NCBI GenBank assembly: GCA_021730855.1
Contig: JAKFYM010000033.1
Location: 1 to 5,244 of the forward strand
Origin: Bdellovibrionales bacterium
GTDB taxonomy: Bacteria > Bdellovibrionota > UBA1018 > CAIPTA01
Direction: 5' to 3'
Length of the DNA: 5,244 bases
Shown here: piece after piece, positions 1-5,244 of the stretch
Layout: the number at the start of each line of letters is the position of its first letter
Position numbering within the stretch: the stretch's first letter is position 1
Position numbers and translations under genes: made by a program
Notes under the pieces: model-generated
Database searches by the model: none
What the model was told of the DNA's origin: nothing
The model's input: the letters and a program-made list of their open reading frames with translations, nothing else

Positions 1-909
1 AATTTTGCGTTCGATCAAAAGATAGATCGCTTGGATGCCAATCGCGGTCACTCCGAACTTGGTGAGGGAACCAATTTCTCGAGAGTAGTGGTAGGGCTGG
101 TGCGTGTAGCTGGCAATGATGAGATCGGCTCCCAGCTGTTCCGCTGCGTTCACCGAGAGAGTTTCGCGGATTTCTCCGTCGAAGAAATACACGATTTTGC
201 CTTTTCCGTTGCGGATACCATAGGGTGAAAAAATCGGTGGTAAAGCCACCGAGGCTGCCACAGCGTCCGACATCGCCACTTGGGTTTCGTAGATGCAGCG
301 AGGATCGTCGGCAGGGGGATCCAGCTGGCGATTTGAAAAAATCACGCGCTTGGAGTGGTTCAATTGCGTGGCCACCACGCAGGAATCCACAGCGTAGTCC
401 TCGAATCGATTCGAGGGCAGCACGCTTTCACGCATATAGGATTCAATTCCCGCTGTGGTAAAAAGTCCCGAGAGGGAGAGGAGCTTTTGTCGTCGGTAAA
501 GGAGGTCGATAGCGTTTGTCGTGAGCGAGCGTAGGCGCTTTCCTAGACTGGTGGCGATTTCTTCGTGTTGAGAGGCCTTCACGCTCATTAGGGTGCTAAA
601 GGTGAGCGGTTTAAGCGGACTTTCTTTTGACTTACGTAGGTAGGCTTTGAAAATTTGGTCCACCGTATAGCCGGCCACGAGGTAGGTGGTGATAACGCTC
701 CCCGCGCTCGATCCCACATAGGTGTCGATGTCCATCGGGCCGCGCTTTACGGGAGCAACAGTTTTGGTCTTCAAGCCACCCCGAAAAACAAAGCCTTTTT
801 CCTGAAGGGCGAGGCTCACTCCCATATGGAACGCCGCAGCTTTTGTGGCCCCGCCTGAGCAAACAAAGGCGATCTTTTTGCGTTTGGAGATCTGCTGCTT
901 TTCGCTCAT
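1..909 (-). CDS. Patatin-like phospholipase family protein, 3' end cut off by the window
   Basis: The 303 visible codons run without a stop from ATG at 909 to the window edge, so the C-terminus is missing. Patatin-family enzymes are serine acyl hydrolases that cleave acyl chains from phospholipids or related lipids using a Ser-Asp dyad. The hallmarks appear in order. A glycine-rich oxyanion loop (SGGATKAAAFHMG) spans about residues 18-30. The nucleophile elbow GSSAG is at 66-70, with Ser68 as the predicted nucleophile. A segment at about 214-229 (SDAVAASVALPPIFSP) matches the conserved A-S-x-A-x-P-x-F stretch of the family. The dyad aspartate is Asp244 in FFDGE. The third residue of that last motif is Glu, where Gly or Ala is usual. 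No signal peptide is visible; the N-terminus is basic (SKRKK) and leads straight into the first beta strand, so a cytoplasmic or inner-face location, or non-Sec export, is likely. No Shine-Dalgarno precedes the ATG, and no later in-frame start would keep the oxyanion loop. The family call is firm; the substrate is unknown. Confidence 0.9.
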   Translation of the reverse strand, partial: MSEKQQISKRKKIAFVCSGGATKAAAFHMGVSLALQEKGFVFRGGLKTKTVAPVKRGPMDIDTYVGSSAGSVITTYLVAGYTVDQIFKAYLRKSKESPLKPLTFSTLMSVKASQHEEIATSLGKRLRSLTTNAIDLLYRRQKLLSLSGLFTTAGIESYMRESVLPSNRFEDYAVDSCVVATQLNHSKRVIFSNRQLDPPADDPRCIYETQVAMSDAVAASVALPPIFSPYGIRNGKGKIVYFFDGEIRETLSVNAAEQLGADLIIASYTHQPYHYSREIGSLTKFGVTAIGIQAIYLLIERKI

Positions 910-915
910 CAAAAA

Positions 916-945
916 AGTATCGAGGATATTCGGGTTCCCTGTCAA
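916..945 (-). promoter_or_regulatory. Candidate sigma-70 type promoter for the patatin-like gene
   Basis: On the minus strand a perfect -35 hexamer TTGACA (945-940) is followed by an 18-bp spacer and GATACT (921-916), which matches TATAAT at 4 of 6 positions. Only six bases separate the -10 box from the ATG at 909, so transcription would be expected to begin at or within a base or two of the start codon. This agrees with the absence of a Shine-Dalgarno and suggests a leaderless mRNA. The element is predicted from sequence alone. Confidence 0.45.
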
Positions 946-963
946 TCAAGTGGGGAAATCCGC

Positions 964-975
964 CTGATTAATCAG
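964..975. promoter_or_regulatory. Perfect 12-bp palindrome, possible operator
   Basis: CTGATTAATCAG is a perfect 12-bp palindrome. It sits between the two divergent candidate promoters: 2 bp upstream of the plus-strand -35 box (978) and 18 bp upstream of the minus-strand -35 box (945). A site here could be bound by a dimeric regulator acting on either gene. The HTH protein encoded at 1053 is the nearest candidate, by inference only. A palindrome of this length is expected about once by chance in a window this size, so position is the main argument. Confidence 0.35.
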
Positions 976-977
976 TC

Positions 978-1006
978 TTGAATTCTCTAGGGAGTTCATG
1001 AATACT
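978..1006 (+). promoter_or_regulatory. Candidate promoter for the HTH - outer-membrane protein - ligA run
   Basis: TTGAAT (978-983, 4 of 6 matches to the -35 consensus) and AATACT (1001-1006, 4 of 6 to the -10 consensus) are separated by exactly 17 bp. The expected start point is near 1013, giving a leader of about 40 nt that contains the AGGGGA Shine-Dalgarno at 1039-1044. Both hexamers are imperfect, but this is the best-spaced pair I see ahead of the three co-directional genes. Confidence 0.35.
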
Positions 1007-1052
1007 CAAAGTAGAGAAACGAATCGATCAGGGAACCTAGGGGACGGAAAAA

Positions 1053-1493
1053 ATGAGCACACAATCAGACTTTTGGTTGCCACTCACAGAGTATGCTCTG
1101 CGTTCCGGCACCAGCATCTCCACCCTGCGCCGCAAAATCAAATCCAATACGATAGAATACAAAATGGAAGACGGGCGCTACCTCATTCGTTCCGACGATG
1201 TGGAGGGGGCTCCCCCCGTTACCGGATTTACCTCGAACGATGCCCCTCGGGAAAAGCCCGCCGCTGCGCCCGCGCTGGTTATTCCTGCGGCAGACACCGC
1301 AGATCTGGAACAAGATTTTCTTCTGCTGCGCAAAGATGTGCAAAAAACTAGGGACGAGGATTCTTTGCGCTGGCGAGCACTCGAAGCGCGTGTGGCTGGC
1401 CTAGCGAAGAAGCTCGAGCTTTTTAGCGAGCAGGTGGCGGAGCTCAAGATGCTGGTAAAAATCTTTGAAGAGACGATGGATCGCCGTGGCTAG
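1053..1493 (+). CDS. Small HTH (MerR/excisionase-like) protein with C-terminal coiled coil
   Basis: The protein has 146 residues. The ATG at 1053 follows AGGGGA (1039-1044) with an 8-nt gap, which supports this start over the out-of-frame ATG at 998. Residues about 8-50 look like a winged helix-turn-helix of the MerR/excisionase kind: LTEYALRSGTSISTLRRKIK supplies the two helices, and the following EYKMEDGRYLI resembles the short wing. Residues 52-83 are a Pro/Ala-rich linker. From about 105 to 142 there is a strongly predicted coiled coil; W107, L110, V114, L117, L121, F124, V128, L131, V135, F138 and M142 fall in unbroken 3-4 hydrophobic spacing, so dimerisation or oligomerisation is likely. 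No effector-binding domain is present. I infer a DNA-binding or anchoring role, but the target is unknown. It is the first gene of the run that includes the outer-membrane protein and ligA, and its 3' end overlaps the next gene. Confidence 0.8.
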   Translation: MSTQSDFWLPLTEYALRSGTSISTLRRKIKSNTIEYKMEDGRYLIRSDDVEGAPPVTGFTSNDAPREKPAAAPALVIPAADTADLEQDFLLLRKDVQKTRDEDSLRWRALEARVAGLAKKLELFSEQVAELKMLVKIFEETMDRRG

Positions 1494-3093
1494 AAAATCT
1501 TTGTGGCTATGCTGTCTCCTTCCTCTTGCGGCCACGGCGGCGGAACCAACCACGATCAATAAAGTTACCTATGGAGCCGTGCCCGGCGCGAGTGCGCAGG
1601 AAAAACCCAGCCTTGTGGTGGACCAGACCCTTCGTTTAAAAAAAATCTTTCTTTTTCCCTCCCTCGACGACGTTAAGGGCGTGGTGGCGCCAAAATTAGA
1701 CGAGAAACTGCTCGCCCTTTTCCGCCGCAACACCCGTTTCGAGGTCATCCAAGATCGCCAAGTGGTGAAAGCCCTCAGTCCCGATGACAATGCGTATGAG
1801 AAGGCTGCCACTAGTCCGGAAGTGCATCGAGAGGCCGCAAAGATTTCTGGTGCCGACACCACCGTGCTCTTGCGTTCCAATAATATTGGCAGCCAGGCAG
1901 AGCTCACCCTCGAGCTAAGAGATGCCAATGGTGACCTGCTTTTTTCTGAGGCTGGCACCGTGCCGGGAAATGCTTCCCTGGAGGCGCGAGCCGGCCTAAT
2001 TGAAAAATTGTACCGCGCCGTCCTCGGTAAGCTTCCTTTTGAGGGCACCGTCACGGGGCGCACCGCCAACACTCTGACCATTGACCTAGGAATGGGAGAC
2101 ATCAAGCAGGGCGAAGAAATTGAGATCGCCCGCATGGTCTCCGTGCAGCGGCATCCTTTGCTGAAGACCGTGATTGGCACCGATTACGTGCGCGTGGGCA
2201 AAGCGAAGATTTCGAATGCGGACAAAGTTCTCTCCTTTGCCCAGATCACCGAAGAAGCGCCGGGCGAGGCCATTAGCCCGGGAAATAAGGTCTTGCGGGT
2301 GCGTGCCCTGCTCAAGCGATCCACCGAAGCCGAGGAGGAGGCGCCCAATCCACGGGGCCGTGTGCTGCGTCGCCAGCAAGAAGACGCCCCGGACCCTTTT
2401 GACGAGCGCCTCAAGGGCGACTTTGATCGACCGAAGGCGCGCTACGGGCAGGCAGGGCTGAATCTTCACTTTGGCTCTCTGGCCCATGAACAAACCGTGA
2501 GCGGCGCCACCACAGCGCTTTCCGGCTCTGGTATTGGCGGCAGTATCGAAGGCGAGCTATGGGTTACCAAGAATTGGATCGCTCGCCTGCAATATGGTTT
2601 TCACAGCGCCAATTTGACCGGAAACGGGATTGTGGCTGGAGACACCTCCTGGTCGAAGCTAGACCTCTACGGGGGCTATCGCTTCTTTCCCGCGGGAGTG
2701 GCCGAGGGCGCTACGGTAACTGGCATGCTTGGGTACCAAAACATGAATTTCGCGGTTCCCGCGGTGACGGCGGCGAATATTGGCGGGAAGACCTATTCTG
2801 GGCCAGCCCTACGGGTGGATGGTGAACTGCAGTTTGTGGAGCGCCAGAAAATCACCGGGGGCTTCGGCTTTCAGCCCTTTTCCACCCTCACCGAGAGCGG
2901 CGCCTCTTTAGGCACCGCATCCGGGGCCACGGTGATTGGCTTCCATGTGGGCTGGAACTACCAGTTTGCCGATTCTTTCTGGCTCAAGGTGGGGTTCCAA
3001 TATGACTCGGCTAGCGCTAGTTACGAAAATTCGACATCCAGCGTGACGGATAAGCGCTTTGCCATTGGGCCCGGGATCTATTATTCCTTCTAA
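1486..3093 (+). CDS. Exported protein with periplasmic FlgT-like module and C-terminal outer-membrane beta-barrel
   Basis: The protein has 535 residues from GTG at 1486. A TTG at 1465 in the same frame would add seven residues (MKRRWIA). I prefer GTG because it gives a standard Sec signal peptide (basic ARK, then LWLCCLLPLAATAA, with cleavage after about Ala19) and because GGA at 1477-1479 lies 6 nt ahead. The cysteines do not form a lipobox. Residues about 35-180 look like an alpha/beta periplasmic domain beginning with a KIFLFPSLDD strand, loosely like TolB-N or CsgG-type folds (low certainty). Residues about 187-275 resemble a small beta module like the FlgT C-terminal domain (TLTIDLGMGDIKQGEEIEI, then a V-G-x-x-K-I strand). 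A charged linker covers 278-319. Residues about 320-535 alternate polar and hydrophobic residues with many Gly and aromatics and end in IYYSF, the terminal-Phe signal of outer-membrane barrels; I estimate 8-10 strands. It overlaps the HTH gene by 8 bp and precedes ligA by 5 bp. The specific function is not recognised. Confidence 0.75.
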   Translation: MARKSLWLCCLLPLAATAAEPTTINKVTYGAVPGASAQEKPSLVVDQTLRLKKIFLFPSLDDVKGVVAPKLDEKLLALFRRNTRFEVIQDRQVVKALSPDDNAYEKAATSPEVHREAAKISGADTTVLLRSNNIGSQAELTLELRDANGDLLFSEAGTVPGNASLEARAGLIEKLYRAVLGKLPFEGTVTGRTANTLTIDLGMGDIKQGEEIEIARMVSVQRHPLLKTVIGTDYVRVGKAKISNADKVLSFAQITEEAPGEAISPGNKVLRVRALLKRSTEAEEEAPNPRGRVLRRQQEDAPDPFDERLKGDFDRPKARYGQAGLNLHFGSLAHEQTVSGATTALSGSGIGGSIEGELWVTKNWIARLQYGFHSANLTGNGIVAGDTSWSKLDLYGGYRFFPAGVAEGATVTGMLGYQNMNFAVPAVTAANIGGKTYSGPALRVDGELQFVERQKITGGFGFQPFSTLTESGASLGTASGATVIGFHVGWNYQFADSFWLKVGFQYDSASASYENSTSSVTDKRFAIGPGIYYSF

Positions 3094-3098
3094 CGGGA

Positions 3099-5096
3099 AT
3101 GGAAAAACAAAAAGCGAAAATGGACGAACTCGTGGAGCGCCTCCACGAACTCAACGAAGCCTACCACACCAAGGACGATCCGCTCGTTAGCGACGCAGAA
3201 TATGATCGCCTCTTTCGTGAGCTCGAAGAGCTAGAACAAAAATACCCGAAATGGAAGCGAGTGGATTCTCCCACCGGGCGCGTGGGTGCGCCCCCCCTAG
3301 ACGCCTTCGAGAAAGTGCAGCACCGTGTGCCGATGCTCAGCATCGCCAATTCCATGGACGAGGCCGAGCTCTTTGCCTTTGATGAGCGTGTGCACAAGCA
3401 GCTCGGCATCAGTGGGGAGGTGGACTACTTTTGTGAACTGAAGTTTGATGGCCTCAGCGTGAACCTAACCTACCAGGACGGCATTTTAGTTTCTGCTGCC
3501 ACCAGGGGAGACGGTAGCGTGGGCGAGAATGTCACTACGAATGTGCGCACCATTCGCAATGTTCCCCTGCGCCTTAAGGGGAAAAAGATTCCTGAGCTTG
3601 TGGAAATTCGCGGGGAAATCATGCTGCCCCTGGCGGCCTTTCAAGCCTTGAACAAAGAACAGGAAGAAAGCGGGGAAAAGGTATTTGCCAATCCGCGGAA
3701 TGCGGCCGCCGGGAGCGTGCGGCAGCTAGATTCGAAGGTGACCGCTAGTCGCGACCTGAAGTTGTTTGCCTATGCCATGGGCTATTGGCAGGGTGGTGGG
3801 AAGCCCAGCCGCCAAAGCGAATGGGTGGAGCGCCTCTTTGATTGGGGCTTTGAACGGCATGGCTACCACAGCCTTCGTAAAGGTGTGGCCGAAGTGGAGC
3901 TTTACTACAAAGAGATCGAAAAGAAGCGAGAGGCTTTGGATTTTGACATCGATGGCGTGGTGGTGAAAGTGGATCGCCTCGACTGGTTGGACGAATTAGG
4001 GTTCGTGAGCCGCAGCCCTCGTGGAATGACCGCTTACAAATTTCCTCCACGTCAAGAGAGCACGCGCATCCTCGCCATTAGCGTGCAGGTGGGGCGCACC
4101 GGAGTGCTCACCCCTGTGGCGAATCTCGATCCTGTAAATGTGCATGGCGTGGTAGTGAGCCGCGCTGCGCTTCACAACCAAGAAGAGATCGAGCGCAAAG
4201 ACATTCGCGTGGGCGATTGGGTGGTGGTGCAGAGAGCGGGAGACGTGATTCCAGAAGTGGTGAGGGTGCTCACCGAAAAACGAACAGGAGAAGAAGTTCC
4301 GTTTCGTTTGCCAGAAAATTGTCCTTCTTGTGGCAGCAAGGTGGTGCATTTTGAAGATGAGGTGGCGATTCGTTGCGTGAACGAAGACTGCCCCGCGCAA
4401 AGTTTGGAGGCACTTGAGCATTTTGTCGCTAAATCAGCGATGAATATCGTGGGCCTAGGACCGCGCATTCTGGCGCAGCTCGTGGCGGCAGGGATGGTGA
4501 AGACATATTCGGATCTCTATCTCCTGAAAGAGACAGAGCTTCTCACGCTAGAGGGTTTTAAGGAGCGGTCGGCGCAGAAATTGATCGAGTCGATCACACG
4601 CTCCAAGAAAGCCAAGCTATCGGCTTTTCTTTTTGGCTTGGGCATTCGGCATGTGGGAGAGCGAATTGCGTCCTTTCTCGCGCGTGAGTACCCAAAAATC
4701 GAAGACCTCATGGCCGCTGATACGGAAGCGCTTTTGCAAGTGGAGGATGTGGGCGAGGTGGTGGCCAAAAGTGTGGTCGAGTATTTTTCAAAAAAGAAAA
4801 ATCGTGAAGAGATCCATAAGCTTCTGCAGCTGGGTATTCAGCCCGTGGGCATGACTAGGCAATCCAACGCTTTGGCAGGAAAAACATTTGTGATCACCGG
4901 AACGCTCGCCGGTTTTTCGCGGCAGGAAGCTTTAGAGTGGATAGAGGCGCGAGGTGGAAAAGTGACCTCGAGTGTGACGAAAAAAACAAACTATCTATTG
5001 GCGGGCGAAGAGGCCGGAAGCAAGTTAGACAAGGCTCGAGAGCTAGGCGTGACCGTGATTTCGCTAGAGGAATTACGCGCACTCTCTAAAGTGTAA
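3099..5096 (+). CDS. ligA: NAD+-dependent DNA ligase LigA (EC 6.5.1.2)
   Basis: LigA joins 3'-OH and 5'-phosphate ends at nicks during replication and repair, using NAD+ and releasing NMN and AMP. At 665 residues it is full length (E. coli is about 671). The Ia domain has the NMN-binding set Tyr22, His23, Asp32, Tyr35 and Asp36. The adenylation domain carries the AMP-accepting Lys115 in ELKFDG, with Glu113, Arg136 (TRGDG), Glu173, Arg200, Arg208, Asp285, Lys290 (DGVVVK) and Lys314 (AYKFP). As I recall E. coli LigA numbering, these match it exactly, which supports the ATG at 3099. The OB fold follows (VQVGRTGVLTPVA), then a Cys4 zinc finger (Cys408, 411, 426, 431), a helix-hairpin-helix region at about 435-580 (GLGIRHVGE) and a BRCT domain at 590-665 (TFVITGTLAGFSR). 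One oddity is PRGMTAYKF, where the family usually has PRWA. The start is 5 bp after the previous stop with almost no spaced Shine-Dalgarno, suggesting translational coupling. ATG at 3120 is an alternative start that loses only seven residues. Confidence 0.98.
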   Translation: MEKQKAKMDELVERLHELNEAYHTKDDPLVSDAEYDRLFRELEELEQKYPKWKRVDSPTGRVGAPPLDAFEKVQHRVPMLSIANSMDEAELFAFDERVHKQLGISGEVDYFCELKFDGLSVNLTYQDGILVSAATRGDGSVGENVTTNVRTIRNVPLRLKGKKIPELVEIRGEIMLPLAAFQALNKEQEESGEKVFANPRNAAAGSVRQLDSKVTASRDLKLFAYAMGYWQGGGKPSRQSEWVERLFDWGFERHGYHSLRKGVAEVELYYKEIEKKREALDFDIDGVVVKVDRLDWLDELGFVSRSPRGMTAYKFPPRQESTRILAISVQVGRTGVLTPVANLDPVNVHGVVVSRAALHNQEEIERKDIRVGDWVVVQRAGDVIPEVVRVLTEKRTGEEVPFRLPENCPSCGSKVVHFEDEVAIRCVNEDCPAQSLEALEHFVAKSAMNIVGLGPRILAQLVAAGMVKTYSDLYLLKETELLTLEGFKERSAQKLIESITRSKKAKLSAFLFGLGIRHVGERIASFLAREYPKIEDLMAADTEALLQVEDVGEVVAKSVVEYFSKKKNREEIHKLLQLGIQPVGMTRQSNALAGKTFVITGTLAGFSRQEALEWIEARGGKVTSSVTKKTNYLLAGEEAGSKLDKARELGVTVISLEELRALSKV

Positions 5097-5109
5097 ATAT
5101 TATTTTTCT

Positions 5110-5139
5110 TTGTCAGTGCTTATCGCTTAAGTTTATCCT
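5110..5139 (+). promoter_or_regulatory. Candidate promoter for the gene starting at 5199
   Basis: TTGTCA (5110-5115, 5 of 6 matches to the -35 consensus) and TATCCT (5134-5139, 4 of 6 to the -10 consensus) are 18 bp apart, in AT-rich DNA immediately after the ligA stop. Transcription would begin near 5146 and give a leader of about 53 nt that includes the dyad at 5161-5179. This suggests the downstream gene has its own promoter rather than relying on ligA read-through. Confidence 0.4.
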
Positions 5140-5160
5140 GGAAAGAGACGAAATTTTCTT

Positions 5161-5179
5161 GCTCAGAATAATTCTGAGC
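5161..5179. promoter_or_regulatory. Perfect 9-bp-arm dyad (operator or 5'-leader hairpin)
   Basis: GCTCAGAAT, a single central A, and ATTCTGAGC form a perfect 19-base dyad. It lies downstream of the candidate promoter and 6 bases ahead of the Shine-Dalgarno at 5186. As DNA it has the form of an operator for a dimeric repressor. As RNA it could fold into a 7-8 bp stem with a 3-5 nt loop just ahead of the ribosome-binding site. It is followed by a C run rather than a U tract, so it does not look like a ligA terminator. Confidence 0.55.
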
Positions 5180-5185
5180 CCCCTC

Positions 5186-5193
5186 AGGAGAGG
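5186..5193 (+). promoter_or_regulatory. Strong Shine-Dalgarno fixing the start at 5199
   Basis: AGGAGAGG is a near-ideal Shine-Dalgarno. Its AGGAG core ends 8 nt before the ATG at 5199. It is the strongest ribosome-binding site in the window and is the main reason to call a gene from only 15 visible codons. Confidence 0.7.
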
Positions 5194-5198
5194 ATAAG

Positions 5199-5244
5199 AT
5201 GTTGAAAAAAATTTCGCAGTGGAAACAACTCAACAAGGCCCTTG
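5199..5244 (+). CDS. Start of an unidentified gene, cut off by the window
   Basis: An open frame begins at ATG 5199 behind a strong Shine-Dalgarno and a candidate promoter, and runs off the window after 15 complete codons: MLKKISQWKQLNKAL. The visible N-terminus is basic (four lysines) with spaced hydrophobic residues and could begin an amphipathic helix or the n-region of a membrane-targeting segment. Too little is visible to name a family. It is co-directional with ligA but appears to have its own regulation. Confidence 0.65.
   Translation, partial: MLKKISQWKQLNKAL

Noticed and set aside
918..928. TATC-GAG-GATA short inverted repeat near the minus-strand -10 box
   Set aside because: Four-base arms are expected by chance, and the sequence is already accounted for by the promoter prediction.
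632..949. A 105-codon minus-strand frame starting with TTG at 949
   Set aside because: It overlaps the patatin-like gene in another frame, and its translation is low in recognisable structure. The patatin frame carries all the family motifs.
998..1351. A 117-codon plus-strand frame starting with ATG at 998
   Set aside because: It lies mostly inside the HTH gene in another frame, has no Shine-Dalgarno and gives a composition rich in Arg/Ser/His typical of a shadow frame.
1510..1530. Cysteines in the signal peptide of the outer-membrane protein as a lipobox
   Set aside because: The residues before the cysteines (LWLCC) do not fit the lipobox pattern, and a normal signal peptidase I site (ATAA) follows.
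1569..2180. A 203-codon antisense frame inside the outer-membrane protein gene
   Set aside because: It is long only because the opposite strand is a real gene with biased codons. The translation is Ser/Arg-rich with no domain, and no start signals are evident.
3996..4421. A 141-codon antisense frame inside ligA
   Set aside because: It is opposite highly conserved LigA sequence and its His/Arg-rich translation has no recognisable motif.
5080..5111. Possible ligA terminator: CACT/AGTG stem followed by a T-rich run
   Set aside because: The stem is only four base pairs (five with a G-U pair), overlaps the stop codon, and the T run is interrupted. It is too weak to call.
1..5244. A novel defence, mobile or multi-gene system
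   Set aside because: I looked for transposases, integrases, nucleases, toxin-antitoxin pairs, repeat arrays and tRNA genes on both strands and found none. The genes are housekeeping or envelope-related with normal spacing.

Overview
The window reads as an ordinary chromosomal segment of a Gram-negative bacterium. The evidence is an outer-membrane beta-barrel protein with a Sec signal peptide and a C-terminal aromatic residue, next to a typical bacterial NAD+-dependent DNA ligase. The HTH-plus-coiled-coil protein and the style of the barrel protein remind me of Bdellovibrionota and related former deltaproteobacteria. That placement is an impression from memory, not something the sequence proves. 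Base composition looks fairly even (roughly mid-50s % GC by eye). I see no insertion sequence, phage gene, CRISPR array, tRNA or rRNA.

Layout. (1) Positions 1-909, minus strand: a patatin-like phospholipase, cut off by the window edge at its C-terminus, with a complete catalytic set (glycine-rich oxyanion loop, GSSAG nucleophile elbow, DG dyad aspartate). (2) Positions 910-1052: a 143-bp divergent intergenic region. It holds a candidate minus-strand promoter placed so that the phospholipase mRNA may be leaderless, a candidate plus-strand promoter, a perfect 12-bp palindrome between them, and a 9-bp inverted repeat pair flanking the whole arrangement. (3) Positions 1053-5096, plus strand: a tight three-gene run that is probably one transcript. 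It encodes a small HTH/coiled-coil protein, an exported two-part outer-membrane protein, and LigA. The first two genes overlap, and only 5 bp separate the second from ligA. (4) Positions 5097-5244: an intergenic region with a candidate promoter, a perfect 9-bp-arm dyad and a strong Shine-Dalgarno sequence. These lead into a new plus-strand gene of which only 15 codons are visible.

How the genes fit together. LigA seals Okazaki fragments and repair nicks. The two genes ahead of it have no evident mechanistic link to ligation and may simply share its transcript. The HTH protein is encoded beside the palindrome-bearing divergent region, so autoregulation and control of the phospholipase are reasonable guesses, but nothing here demonstrates them. 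I found no convincing new multi-gene system. The parts most worth a second look are the divergent regulatory region, the architecture of the outer-membrane protein, and the dyad upstream of the last gene.
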